Shown here: positions 40,095-51,721 of the stretch, one piece after another | How positions within the stretch are numbered: position 1 is the stretch's first letter | Layout: each line of letters opens with the position of its first letter | Source: Lentinula raphanica | Taxonomy: Eukaryota > Basidiomycota > Agaricomycetes > Agaricales > Omphalotaceae | DNA: 64,000 nt | Reading direction: 5' to 3' | Assembly: GCA_027919835.1 (NCBI GenBank) | Contig: JANVFP010000016.1 | Coordinates: 434,001-498,000 of the forward strand | Program-made: the position numbers and the translations under genes | Notes under the pieces: generated by a model | What the model saw: the letters and a program-made list of their open reading frames with translations, nothing else | What the model was told of the DNA's origin: nothing | Databases searched by the model: none

Positions 40095-41204
40095 AGGCTC
40101 TTCACGAGTCCCGGTCACCGGCCAGTACTTGCCGGTTTGACCCGTGGGATTACTTGCCGATATGAGACCTGCAGGTCCCGGTTACCGGCTCCACAGGTCA
40201 GCTGCCGGTCACAGGTCAGATTTTTTACAAGTTCCAATAACCGGCAGGTACCTGTGACCTGCTAAGGTCTTATTACTGTGGCACATATTAGAATGGAAAA
40301 TTTTATGCTCTCAATGACTGTATACAGAATATTTTTTGTTATCTCAAATCAAGCCACTGCTTATAACCTTAAGCCATTGAATCCAACCCTAAGCCCAACA
40401 GGACCATACACATGGTTCAAAATTCTAGACATTTGGTATGATTTTGTTTGGAATTGCACATGACCTTTCTGAGTGACTGTGCACACAGCTACTTTTTTTT
40501 CAGAGTGACCGCCACTGCCCATAACCTTAATGCAAGCCCAACCCTAAACCAAACAAGACCATACACATGGTCCGAAATTTTGGACATTTGGTATGGTCTT
40601 GTTTGGATTTGCACATGACCTTTCTGAGTGGCTGTGTACACAACTCATTTTTTTCTTTTAGAGGCACAGCCACAGCCCATAACCTTAATGCAAGCCCAAC
40701 CCTAAACCAAACAAGACCATACACATGGTCCGAAATTTTAGACATTTGGTATGGTCTTGTTTGGATTTGCACATGACCTTTCTGAGTAGCTGTGTACACA
40801 ACTCATTTTTTTTCTTTTAGAGTCACAGCCACCACTACTGTAACCTGTTGTTGACTTTCAATAGATTCAGAGGGAATAATGGGATTATGCAGCTGGTTTC
40901 TTTCAGTTTCATAGTATGTGCATTCTAGTATCCATTATCTAATGAATGCTTCATTATAATATTAATATTTTCTCTATTTTTACTGTATATACCTGTGAGT
41001 TACTTGCAGGTACCTACAAATAACTACAGGTGAACTGTGTAATTAATGACCTGCCGGTTACCTGCCAACTTGCAGGTATATTACCTGCCGGACAGGTATG
41101 TTTTCTCACGGGTCAGATTCCGGTTACGGGTCAAGTGTTTTCCTTGCCCGGTACCTGCACCACGGGTCCCAGTCATACCTGTCCGGGACTCGTGAAGACC
41201 TTTA
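40095..41204. mobile_element. 1.1-kb non-autonomous DNA transposon in ORF0
   Basis: Ends share TCTTCACGAGTCCCGG in inverted orientation (right side CCGGGACTCGTGAAGA), with 10-bp duplications CTTCTGTCTA at 40085-40094 and 41205-41214; the intact gypsy-1 gives the empty site. GC-rich arms are full of CCGG and ACCTGC motifs. The middle has three ~158-bp tandem units. No transposase. An 8-10 bp duplication would suit MULE or hAT; not assigned. Confidence 0.85.
40353..40826. repeat. Three ~158-bp tandem units with internal hairpins
   Basis: Units start near 40353, 40511 and 40669. The second and third are almost identical, the first more diverged. Each contains an inverted repeat AAACAAGACCATAC...GTATGGTCTTGTTT with a ~26-nt middle. 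Confidence 0.85.
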
Positions 41205-42404
41205 CTTCTGTCTAGATCCTGATATAAATCCTCTAAATCATTGTACCATCCCCAAAGAGAATTTCGATCCTCATTGGAAATCCTAAAGACCTGTCCATTG
41301 AATTCCTTGCACTCCTCTGCATTCAACTCCCTGAAGACTGGCTCAAGACGAATCTTGGTAGCCTGCAGAACACCTTCAAACTCCTTGATACGCTTAAAGA
41401 CAGCATCCTCTTTAGAATAAGTATCAGGAGATATGGGTTGAGAGGGTTCTTTAAGGTGTTGAGCAAGGGGAATTCGTTGGAAGTGAGGATCAGAGGGAAT
41501 AGGAGGAGGAGGAACATAGACAGGATCAGGAAAGAATTTATGGGTTGGAGAGGTATTATAATCCTCAGAGGGAAGGTCATGGAGCCTGTTCATCAGGCGC
41601 TCTCGCTCGACGTATTTAAGATGACGTTTACGGAGCTTAGCAAGGTATTTTTTGTGAGAGATCGAGATTTGGAGGTGTTGGAGGAGAGTGAGTTTGCGAT
41701 TACGCACAGGTGCATAAACAGGGATTTCAGTGTAGGAGGGACGTCCAACATGATTATACTTCTTCCGTTTGTCCTTGGGAATAGTGATCCGTTCCCAAAG
41801 ACCTGTCAATTTATCCATAGCCATTACAGACACATGGTTACAACGATTGGAAGGAGTATATTTCATGGGAAAAGTGGGAATAATTTTGCAAGGCATTGTC
41901 TGGCAAAAAATGGCATAAGTACATTGTCCCTTTTCAGCAGACAAGTACAAAGAAACAAAGGCAACCAGTTGCAGTGTGCAAGTCTTGATGATCTTGATGT
42001 CAGGGTGGGGGATCTCTACATGTCCTCATGTAGCAAATGAGAATGTGTTACACATTCCCTGGTGCTTGCCCAAGAACTGGCTTGCCGTCTTCTCCAGTTC
42101 AAAAGAACCAGATCATGGCCTACCCAAAGGTACCAGTCTTGTTGTAATAAGATACAGCAAGTCCCCTTACGCCTAGGGTCCGGCAAATCAAGAACAACTG
42201 TCCCTTTCAGCAACAGTGTTCAAAGTCCAGCAGGACCAAACAAGGTGTTGATGCCCCCACAGCCATGACAAGAAGTCAGACTGCACAACCTGCAAAAGGT
42301 CCCTGCCTGATGCCCTTGACAGCAGCAACAGACAAGAAAGAAAAAGGAGTGTCTGTTGTCCTTGACAGCAACAACAGACACACAAGAAGCAAGATTCAAG
42401 AAAC

Positions 42405-42829
42405 TATCACAACTTAGAACTCACCTAGTTGTAGTTGCAAAGGTTGGGGATAGTGACAGAGTATGAGCACAAGTTGATCACAAGAGGATAAAAGATGTTC
42501 TTGAATCTGGGGGGATACCCAGGAATACAGAGGGGTATTTATACTACTCTGGAACAGTGGGTAATCTAATATCCATGTAGCTAGGTAACTTAATATCAGT
42601 GTATCTAAGTGACCTGATATTACTGTAGCCAGGTAACCTGATATTACTGTAGTCAGGTACCCTGATGTTACTGTAGCCAAGTAACCTGATATTACTGTGT
42701 GATTGTACATATGAGAAGATGATGGCACAGAGATGCTTAGCTAATAAACTACTACTGATAATCAAATGATAAAATAGGAAAAAGATAAGATAAATGATCA
42801 AGGATAGGAGTATAAGGAAATCTGTGACA
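42405..42829 (-). mobile_element. gypsy-1 copy 2 5' LTR, variant U3
   Basis: 425 bp. The first ~135 bp and last ~100 bp on the plus strand match the 511-bp LTR, but the middle (about 42550-42700) is unrelated. Here it is built of ~30-bp repeats of 'cctgatattactgtagccaggtaa'. TATA, primer sequence and primer site are conserved. Confidence 0.85.
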
Positions 42830-42933
42830 ACATCACTAGTCTAGCCTATGGTCTCGAGCTCAACGAGTATGGCATTTCCACATCTATGACCATCAAGTGT
42901 GTTTTGAACAATACTGGGCCAGATGACGGAGAC

Positions 42934-43206
42934 CATCAGGAAAAATATTCTCATCTCTAGAGTCCCCAGAGATACCTCCCAATTCCTAGGTAGTCTCAGA
43001 GAGCCTAGAGTATCTGAGTTCTTTGAGGCTTCTAAAAATTCTCTGGGTGCTTTCTAGTGCTTTCTAGTGCTTTCTGGTGCTTTCAGATGCTTTCAGGGTC
43101 TTTCAGGATCTCTAGGATGTTTTTTGATCTTTCAAAGCTCACAAAAATCTCTGAGCAGCCTAGGAATTGGGGGGTATCTCTAGGGACTCTAGAGATGGGA
43201 CTGATG
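42934..43206. mobile_element. 280-bp MITE family, copy E
   Basis: Inserted in the SDR pseudogene with AC duplication (42932-42933 and 43207-43208); the intact SDR gene gives the empty site. The right end has lost about a dozen bases of the terminal repeat. Confidence 0.88.
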
Positions 43207-43947
43207 ACCTAATGAGCTCTTCACAAGTCACATCGCACCTTTTTTGCTAACCCTGGAACTACTTCCTCTTTTGAAAAAGACCAGTCAGAGTCATCCTGAA
43301 GTACGGATAGTCACTGTATGTTGCCAGTGATTCAACCTTCCATCTACCTTCATGTGCTGACTTTTCATTTCAGCTCAGTTCCATTGCACATACCTTGGTC
43401 CCTCCTAGCGATGCGAGACTCGATACACTCCAGTCATTCAACAATGATTTTGGTGAAAGAAATGGTGTTGAAGCTAATATAAAGCAATATGGTGAGCACC
43501 TTGGTCAATTGAAACAGACATTGCTCCCGAGGAATTACTGAGATCTTTCCAATAGGTTACTCCAAGTTATCCAATATCCTTTTTTCCAAAGAACTTTAGC
43601 AAAAATTTGACAAAGCCAGTTTACCAGCCATCTCAGTCGCGGTACATCCAGGGCTTGTGAGAACTGGTAGGCTTTTTGCGCATTCAACTAGATCTAGCTC
43701 ACGTCTGACCTGGTTTCACTGTCAGATGGCTTCATGAACAACGTGGGCCCGGAAAACAAATCACAACTCGATTACGCTGAAACTCCCCTGCAAGGTGCCC
43801 TGGCACCTCTATTTGCTGCTGCTGCCACCGAAGTATGGACAGAAAAGGAGGAAGGCAGCGAGAAGCTCAAGTGGGCACTGGGCGCGTATGTGATGCCGTA
43901 TGGTATCCCTTCGCCTGTGGACGAATTGGAGGCTGCTAAAGATACTA

Positions 43948-44593
43948 CAGTCATTCCCACGTCCTTTGAACAGTGAAATCTAAGTGGCCTCCGGAAGGAA
44001 CTACTCTTTCATTTGTTGATAAATTGAGTAGGTAGAAACTTGTATATAGCCTTACTGAAGAATCTTAGCTACTTTTTGTTGCAATCAAGGGAGGAACATG
44101 TAGCCAAATAATGTTATCAGTGAAAAAGTTTGTTATCAGCACATATTGACTCCTCTGAACAGTCCTGAGATTATCCAAATTAGGTACCGTTTGAATAGAC
44201 CGGGTATTCGGGAAAATGATTCCGATACATCCCAATGGTCCTGTCTTCTAGTAAATGTTTGTTTTCTGCACGTACTAATGCCCTACTATCATTTTGAATA
44301 CTGTATGATGAACATTTTAGATGTATCCTAGCCCTACTATAACTTTTGTGATCATTTCTTACATACATCTAGCATGAATAGGTGTACAAAATTCACAATC
44401 CAGCAGTTTTTGCATTATACAACAAACATAGCTCTAATATTGCAAAACTTGTTCTATGTAAGTATTGGATATTGTAATTTAGTTGTATCTACTGCTGATT
44501 GACCCAAGTCCGAGGTCATTTGTGTCTGTTTTGAGGTGTTCCGAGGCTACTGTTCAGAGGAGGTCGGGTGTTCAAAGGACGTGGGAATGACTG
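43948..44593. mobile_element. 646-bp MITE with CAGTCATTCCC ends and TA duplication
   Basis: Inverted ends CAGTCATTCCCACGTCC / GGACGTGGGAATGACTG (about 25 bp), flanked by TA (43946-43947, 44594-44595). Alignment to the intact SDR gene shows the uninterrupted site. Start CAGT and a TA target suit Tc1/mariner (pogo/Fot1-like); no transposase. Confidence 0.8.
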
Positions 44594-44733
44594 TAAGCTG
44601 GCGAAAGAGCTCTGGGAGACAGCGAGCAGAATCTTAGCTGAACAAGTGGGAATATCTGTGAGCTTTTGAGTCGAAATTATGGTGCCTTTGCATAAGTATT
44701 AGCCAATTCTGATTCCGACAGAGACTCAGTGGG

Positions 44734-44919
44734 ATGATGTCCTTCTCAACGTCTTTCTTCTGGCTCATTAGCTCGCTAATACAGGATGCATTAATTAGTA
44801 TCGATGGGTCATATCTAACTATCTATATGTTCAGTGGATCCACTGTTATTCTGGGTATGTGCTTCATGCTTTTTTCGAGGATTCTGGTTCGGAAGGAGAA
44901 GGCGAGATGGAATGTTTAG
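44734..44919 (+). pseudogene. MFS transporter C-terminal fragment
   Basis: Last ~60 codons closely matching the end of the MFS gene at 54554-56761 (F-F-S-T/F-S-T-S-F-F-W-L block through R-K-E-K-A-R-W-N-V stop). No upstream exons remain. A detached duplicate lying directly after the SDR pseudogene. Confidence 0.8.
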
Positions 44920-45222
44920 TGTAATACATAGTTTTGACGCTTGAAGCTTATTTCTCGTTTCTATTTTCACGGACACCCTTCCGCTATCGTCTAAAAGAAC
45001 AGAAGCTGGGAAAGTGTGAGTAAAGATGCAGGAATGAATGGCTGGTTAGCCCAATGCCGTGTTTCCGGCAAAGCTTAAATGAAACGGATACCGTTCCCGC
45101 CCCTGTGAATTATTTCAAGTTTATAACCATCATCTTTTCCCAGTTCATCTATCTACATCCTCAACCACGTATTCGCTCTATATAATCTCTGGCCTTGCAG
45201 GCCTCTCTCTCCGCTAAACTCG
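44920..45222. other. Intergenic; promoter region of the nodulin-like MFS gene
   Basis: No ORF of note. A pyrimidine-rich stretch (tcatctatctacatcctcaacc) lies 40-90 bp before the ATG, common at basidiomycete start regions. Confidence 0.35.
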
Positions 45223-47542
45223 ATGTCTCCAAAATCACCGCAGCTACCGCCAACGTTTGGTCGTGCGCGAATCGTCGTGCTCTTTGCGTCGTTGCTGGCT
45301 GCGCTCAGTGCTGGAACAAACTACGTACGTTATACGTTGCCTAATTGGCTCAGATACAACTATATCTGATAGTATAAGATGTTCAGGTTTATTCAGGCAA
45401 GCGAGGATGATTCTGGTTGAACAGGATCTCGTATTAATCAAACCGATTCTCGATCTTCAGCGTATGCTCCGCAACTTGGTGCAAGACTTGGCCTAAGTCA
45501 TACGCAGCTTAATCTGATAGGCCTTGGAGGAAATGGTTAGCTCTCGCTACGCTACTTACTCCAGAAGCACACTTCATATTGACGAACCCAGTGGGTGTGT
45601 ATCTTAGCGCTCCAATTCTGGGAAAGATAGTGGATTCAAGAGGTCCCAAGTCACTCCTACTATCTGGATTCGTCCTGCTGCTCGCTGGATACTCTGGAAT
45701 CCGCTTCATATACGACGCTGGGTTGGCGAAAGACGTTGAGACCCTCTCAACGGCGATGTTCATTCTCTTGATCGCATGCAGCTTCATGACTGGCGTGGGC
45801 GGGAACGGAGGGCTGTGTGCGGCGGTGAACACAACTGCGAAGACGTTCCCGGATAAAGTGGTGAGTCGCTTGCTTTTATCGTCTGTCTCTGCGTTTCTTG
45901 AACTGTACCTTCAACAGCGAGGATCCACAACCGGCTTGGTCATCTCCGGGTTCGGCCTTTCCGCCTTTTTCTTCTCTGCCATCGCGCATCTCGCCTTTCC
46001 AGGAAACACATCGTCGTTCCTGCTCCTCCTTTCCCTAGGGACCTCATTCCCCATGCTCATCGGGTTCATCTTCGTACGCCCGATTCCTCTTCCTCCATCT
46101 GAAACCCACCATGATATCGTTGGCAATGGCGTCGACCGCGTAGAAGCGGACGCGGCATCGCTCTCGCCGTCGATTTTATCCGTGCAGGCACATGAGAACG
46201 ATAGCAGGACTCATCTTTTGACAACTCAAGAACGCGATGATGGACTCGAAGCAGGTCTAGGACATCGACAGGTCCCTACGACGCCTTTGGAAGAGTATAT
46301 CGATGATGCCCGCGGTGGGTCTGGGATTGAGCTCAGTCCTCCCAGAGGTGTATCTCGCAGTCCGCGCCCTGGGCCCGGGAGACATCGGTCAAGTAGTTCG
46401 CGGAGAAGTTTCAGTCAAAGTGGAAAGCAGCTATTGGACGTAGGTCCAAATATCTTTGGAGTCAAGCTGTGGACATCAATAGATTTCTGGATACCGTTTA
46501 TCTCGTTGTCGTTGCGTACGTTCGTGATTCTCCTCTTTCTTTCTTTCTTTCTCTTGTCGTGTCGTCTGATTCGTTGTCGCTCATTTTTCTGCTTTTTTCT
46601 TGCTTCTAGTAAGCGGCACAGGACTGATGTGTGAGTTCTGTTCAAACATACAGTCTGACACGATCTGACACGATATTCATGCGAATGATTTTTTCTCTAG
46701 ATATAAACAATGTTGGGTCCATGTCGCAAGCGTTATATGTATACACACATATAGACCGATACAACGAAGTGGATGCATCCCAATGGCAAGCCACTCAAGT
46801 CTCAACCATCAGCTTCATGAATTTCTCAGGACGTATACTGATTGGTATGCCTTCAAACTCTATCTTCTGAGCTCATCACGTTGAACCTTGAGCATCTTGA
46901 AGGTTTGCTCGCGGATTTCATCAAGTCAAAATTCGGGCTTCCGCGATCCACGTTGTTGATCCTAGTCGCGAGTATAATTCTCTCTTCCCAACTCGCCGCT
47001 TCGTATATCGAGAACGTCCGTGTACTCTGGCGAGCGAGCGCGTTGTTGGGGTTAGGGTATGGAAGTATGTTTTCGTTGTATGCGACGCTGTGTATTGAGT
47101 GGTTTGGGTTGCGTATGTCGTTATTCCCTTTACTTGATATGGCTTTCTGGATTTGACTGATGACCATGCATCATGACTTGTTTGACGATCAGCGCATTTT
47201 TCGGAAAACTGGGGATACCTCTCCTTATCCCCATTATTCGGCGGAAACATCTTCTCAGTCGCCTTCGGTCGGAACCTTGACGCACATGAAAGGACTCCAG
47301 GGGAAAGCTCGTATATGCCACCACCACCCGGTATCCCACCACGACAGTGTCTCGAGGGTCTCGCGTGCTACGTCACCTCGCTCCGTCTGACGACTGGAGC
47401 GTGTGTGTGTGCGTTGGGGTTGAGTGTTTGGGCGATGAGGAGAGATCGGAGGAGGATTGTGGAGGCTGAGAGGGATGGGAGTTATAGGAGGCTCCCGGAT
47501 GTTATTTGGGAAGAAGAGGAGGAGGAGGAGGAGGGATCTTGA
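45223..47542 (+). CDS. Nodulin-like MFS transporter
   Basis: Multi-exon membrane protein of the major facilitator superfamily, nodulin-like subgroup (yeast YMR155W/Mch1-like). Exon 1 (45223-45324) encodes the first membrane helix, ending A-G-T-N-Y. A 10-nt exon (45387-45396) and the exon from 45461 rebuild the conserved Y-x-Y-S-A-Y-A-P-Q-L block. The second intron is GC-AG. Next come P-I-L-G-K-I-V-D-x-R-G-P-K between helices 2 and 3, a long polar central loop (about 46090-46430), and the C-terminal six helices with G-Y-I-N-N-V-G and R-I-L-I-G. The tail is acidic. Substrate unknown. All junctions checked keep frame, so it looks functional. Confidence 0.85.
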
Positions 47543-47767
47543 GCGGGGGCTGGAGATGGATAGATATGGTGATTATCATGATTTTTTGAAGGACGAAGGA
47601 CGGGTCTATTGACACGTTTGTGTATACCAGATGATCTACATTTTTACTACTACATGTAACACTTTTAATACGGTCAGTGGAAATAGAATAGGATATCCTG
47701 TAGACTATGAAGCATTGGTGACAGGTGGAGAAAGAAACAACAGGTATTGACGTCGTTCAATCATGTT
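47543..47767. other. Convergent intergenic gap
   Basis: 3' ends of the MFS gene and the regulator gene face each other. AT-rich, nothing else seen. Confidence 0.4.
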
Positions 47768-49923
47768 TCATGCTTTTAGTGCCTTTTCAAATGATTTCTT
47801 GACTTGAGCAAGCTGAAGCTCTGGAGCAACGGTTTAGGGTAGAATGAGCACAACTACAAGTACACTTACTCATCAAGGGAAAAGAATGTGCGTCCATGAC
47901 CTCTATCACACGCTTGGCGAATTCGAGAACGTCTGTTCGACTGAATGGCAAGCTCGTTGATTCGCCTTCCTGGTGAAGGCGTATACTTTCGTCAATGAAA
48001 GTCTGTGCAGCGATTGTCCAGATAATCTAGTAGTAGGAAGAAGTTGTCAACCTCTTCGGAATAGGTTTGATCCTGGCAGAAGATTGGTCTTACAGCTATC
48101 ATAGGATCGAGAAACTCCATCTCAGGAAGGAAACCCCAGTCATTTATCAGATCTAGAATAGCTTTCGCGGCATTGAGAATCCTCATCCGTGAAAGGAAAT
48201 TATCCGAAGCAAGTGGAAGGTGTAGTTGAATATCAGCAGCATTGGCTAGTGTGTTGATGACTAGTTGGTAGTTCAAAGGAGGCACGTTGGCTCGATCGAT
48301 AGGCGGTAGACTGGATATGACTTTGGGGATTAAGGTGTCCAGGATATCGAAATCTGTTTGAGACTCGAGCGAAATGGGATCTACCGCCGAGTCGTCCGTT
48401 TGAGTTTGATCTGTTTCAAGGAAATGGACCATGGAACTCGGGGGTGCTCACCGTGTTTGAGTTGGCGTCCGACGAAGGTGGCACGTTCGAAGAGGATGGC
48501 GCCTTTAGAGAATAAGGCCCGTGGAGAGTCAGCGTTGTCCGGTAGACCAGCCAAGAAGTTGTGAATCGTATGACTGCTTCGGAAGTTGGGATCGAGTGGT
48601 TTCTACGGGTCGCAGTCAATCTACTACACGCAAATGCGACTTGTATATCTGACGGACCTCAGCATATTCTTCCATAGTCAACGCCCATGGTGTGTCGACT
48701 CTGACCGAGGTTGCAGTGTATGAGATGCCCGATGGTGTACCATGGACCGTATTCCAAAAACTATCCAATATCAAGACGGTCCAGAATGCATGAATGAGTT
48801 CCCCTTCTTCTATCGAGTCTCTGGGTAATGCTGATGAGTTCAAACCCTGAGGAAAGTATCCAGATTGTTCTGCCAGTGTATTGGAGCTCCGAATTTTATG
48901 CAGTCCCGCGCTCAAAACAAGAGAGGCAGCGGCCGTCACATGGTATTTCCCTTCTACAGTTTTACCTGCGAGGTAAAAGTAGTTTCCGAGAAGGACTTCG
49001 GCTTGGATGAATTGGGTTACTCTCTGAGGGTGATTTTCGGATAGGGAATGTGCAGAGCTCTGGAGTGCACGCGAGACGAGGGTGGATTCTTGTTCGAAGG
49101 AATTCTGGGATGACGAAAGGTGGTTTCCCCAGACATAGGTAGTGTTCAAGAGTGCAAAAGTGGGAGTTTCGCCTTTGAAGTGCAATACTGTGTTGATGAA
49201 TCGATCGCGATGGAGGAAAAATCCGACCCAGCAGCAGTTCATGATGAAATTGTGGATTCTACAGTGTCGTTGAGCTCCTCCGGACAATGGAGGAAGAGAC
49301 AACTCACAAGATACGTCTGAGAATGGGAGGAAGGTCCTATAACAGTATAAAGAATGATTGTCAGGCAGCTCATAGAAACAGAAGAGTCGAATTCACCTCG
49401 AAGCCAGACGCCGACAGTGGTTCTATTGAATGCAATGAGCGATTTTGTAGTCTGAAATATATCTAGATCGAATTCACCATCATAGCCAGGGGCCGTCGAG
49501 ATGGTCTTTGACATCAAAGCTTGCGTTTTGGTTTTGGTTCTGTGAGTACTCTCCAAGGACTTTGTACCAGCATTCTGAAGCTCTTGTAATCGAGCCTCGA
49601 GGATCGATATCTGATCCTCAAGAAGTTGTACTTGTGTAAGACCATTACCGTCATTATACTCGCAATCACTGAACGCGGTTGATGAGTTCACACAAGGTCC
49701 GCATTTAGGTTTCTCCCCGTCGCATCTCTACAAAAAGGCATTCAGTATCATATTACACGTGAGCTTCAGTGGGTACTCGCAATCTTTCGACGTCTGCAGG
49801 AAAATAGTGGAAGAGTTGGGATCAGAATTGGCTAGTACTCGGATTGGGGAGGGTATTGACTTGCACTAACCTGCAATTTGTACAGGCTGATCCTTTCTGA
49901 AGGGAAGAGTTTTGTTTAGCCAT
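47768..49923 (-). CDS. Zn(II)2Cys6 fungal transcription factor
   Basis: The N terminus holds a six-cysteine binuclear zinc cluster assembled over three exons: C-T-N-C-R-R-R-K-I then R-C-D-G-E-K-P-K-C-G-P-C...D-C. The intron inside the cluster (near 49783 to ~49727) uses a GC donor. A coiled coil follows (L-E-D-Q-I-S-I-L-E-A-R-L, near 49600), then a fungal-specific middle domain (about 49250-48620) with H-R-D-R-F and F-W-T-V-L-I-L-D. The C-terminal exons run to a TGA at 47768, found by joining introns near 48091-48030 and 47868-47824. This family binds CGG-type sites as dimers and often regulates adjacent metabolic genes, so the SDR and MFS genes upstream are possible targets (inference). Confidence 0.85.
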
Positions 49924-50246
49924 GAGTAGCAGAGATCTGCAAGTAGTTTGGACGTTGTATGAGAAGAGCAATTCCTCTAAACTCCGGACTCGGGCTCTTA
50001 TATATGTAAATCATCTCCGGGAATTCGGGGCTTACGGAATGGAATGTTTTCCGCATGTGGGTGCTTCCTCTTTCGGAACATGTTGCAAAACCTCGATGTC
50101 GTGCGCATGAAGATTGAGATACATTCACTGATGATCAATGAGAACACGGAGAATGAACTAGTCTATGGCTCTTGGGGCTTCAGAGGAGGTGGTACTAGTA
50201 CCAGACTCACATTTCTGTAAAGGCTCCATGCTTTCGACTCAGAAGC

Positions 50247-51721
50247 TCACAGATATCCTGCAGATATCCCCACTTGATCAGCTAAGATTCTGATCGTTGT
50301 CTCCCAGAGCTCCCTCGCAAGCTGACCATCTTTTGCAGCCTCCGATTCGTCTACGGGCGAAGGAATACCGTACGGCATCACATACGCGCCTGCCCACTTG
50401 AGCTTCTCACTGCCTTCCTCCTTTTCTGTCCATACTTCGGTGGCAGCAGCAGCAAACAGAGGTGCCAGTGCACCTTGCAAGGGAGTCTGAGCGTCATCAA
50501 GTTTCGATATGTTCTCGGGACCCATGTACTTGATAGAGCCATCTAACAAAAGAAACAAGGTCAGACATGAAGTAGATCTAGTTGGAAGCGCGAAAAGCCT
50601 ACCAGTTTTCACACCGCCCGGATGAACCGCGACTGAGATGGCCGGTAAACCAGCTTCGTCTAATCTTCGTTGAAGTTCTTTGGCAAAAAGGATGTTGGCC
50701 AACTTGGAGTATCCTACCGAGTAAAATCAGATCAAATCGAAAGATTCGAGTAAGAATTAAAACGATATCTGTTTAATTGACCAAAGTACTCACCATATCG
50801 CTTTAGATTAGCTTGAACACCATCTCTTTCACCAAAGTCATTGTTGAGTGACTGCAGGGTATCGAATCTCACACCTGGAGGGACCAAGACATGTGCAATA
50901 GAACTCAGCTGAGACGAAATGTTAGCACATGAAGGCAGGAGCAAGTCGAAATCGCTAGCAACATACGGTGACTATTCGTACCCCAGGAAAACTCTGGCTA
51001 GTCTTTTTCAGAAGCGGAAGGAGCTCCATGGTTAGCAAAAAAGGTGCGATGTGACTTGTGTGTCGGAGAGCTCATTAGGTCTCCGTCATGACATTGACAA
51101 TTGTTCAAAACATACTTGACGGTCATAGACGTAGAGATTCCATACTCATTGAGCTCGAGACCGCAGGCTAGACTAGCGGTGTAAAACGTCAGCGAGGATT
51201 AAACAACGGTGAATTTGGTACTCACACCGCGGCATTATGCACCAGAATATCCAATCTTGCTTCTTTCCTCGCTAGAGCTCGAGCAGCATCTCTCACTGCC
51301 ATCAAATTACCCAGGTCGACAACAAAAGGCTCCAGCTGTTTGGCAGAAACTTGTCTTGAGCTAGATGGATTGAGGTGATAGTTCGCGAGTGAGTCGGCGA
51401 GGATGGCGGCAATTCCTGCCTGCGCCTTCTCTAGCGTACGAGCGTGGATGTACACTTTTGCGCCTTTGTGAGCGAGCTGATTGGCTATGTTCCATCCGAT
51501 TCCAATTGGTGAGCTTCAGAAAAAAATAGGAAAAGTGGGCTATAGTTTAGGCTTAGATGCAAGCGTACTCACTTAGAACCAGTAACAAGTGCAACTTTAC
51601 CAGTGAGTTCAGGTAAGATGTTCACATCATATTCCTGAGCAACGACAATGAGAGTGAGTTAAGTTCCAGATTTTCATGACCAGAATTCACGACTTACAGC
51701 GCGGCGGATGGTGTGATCCAT
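50247..51721 (-). CDS. Short-chain dehydrogenase/reductase (SDR)
   Basis: NAD(P)-dependent oxidoreductase on a Rossmann fold, resembling the retinol dehydrogenase/WWOX-like group. Seen: T-G-S-K/S-P-I-G-I-G-W cofactor loop (exons near 51570 and 51510), V-D-L-G near 51320, N-A-A/V (51225), the catalytic S-S-I-A-H serine region (~50900), Y-S-K-L-A-N catalytic Tyr and Lys (~50710) and V-H-P-G-G-V-K-T (~50630). About eight exons; the first encodes only M-D-H-T-I-R-R-A before a GTAAGT donor. Start 51721, stop 50247. A broken paralogue lies at 42834-44669. Substrate unknown; the neighbouring regulator and transporters would suit a small metabolic cluster, but no backbone enzyme is present. Confidence 0.88.

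Larger units (their letters stand above)
39929..41950 (-). pseudogene. gypsy-1 copy 2 ORF0, split by a 1.1-kb transposon
   Basis: The 5' part is at 41950-41215, the 3' part at 40094-39929. Compared with 26390-27268 it shows many amino-acid replacements, one small in-frame indel near the R-I-P block, and an alternative N-terminal start. The C-terminal block is well conserved. The insertion at 40095 destroys it. Confidence 0.85.
38030..42829 (-). mobile_element. gypsy-1 copy 2, truncated
   Basis: Carries the 5' LTR (42405-42829), leader, split ORF0, complete gag, and the first ~85 codons of pol, cut off at 38030 by gypsy-2. The rest of pol and the 3' LTR are absent. Inserted in the SDR pseudogene at its right edge. 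Confidence 0.9.
42834..44669 (+). pseudogene. Short-chain dehydrogenase pseudogene with two MITEs
   Basis: Diverged copy of the SDR gene at 50247-51721. Recognisable blocks: the L-E-L-N-E-Y-G segment (42860), S-H-I-A-P-F-L-L-T (43215), S-S-I-A-H (43375), V-A-V-H-P-G (43640), the C-terminal W-T-E-K-E-E-G region (43830), and the tail K-L-A-K-E-L-W-E-T (44595-44669). The N-terminal NAD-binding part is missing (gypsy-1 copy 2 sits there), and the catalytic Y-x-x-x-K region near 43540-43600 is scrambled with stops and frameshifts. Interrupted at 42934 and 43948. Confidence 0.85.
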
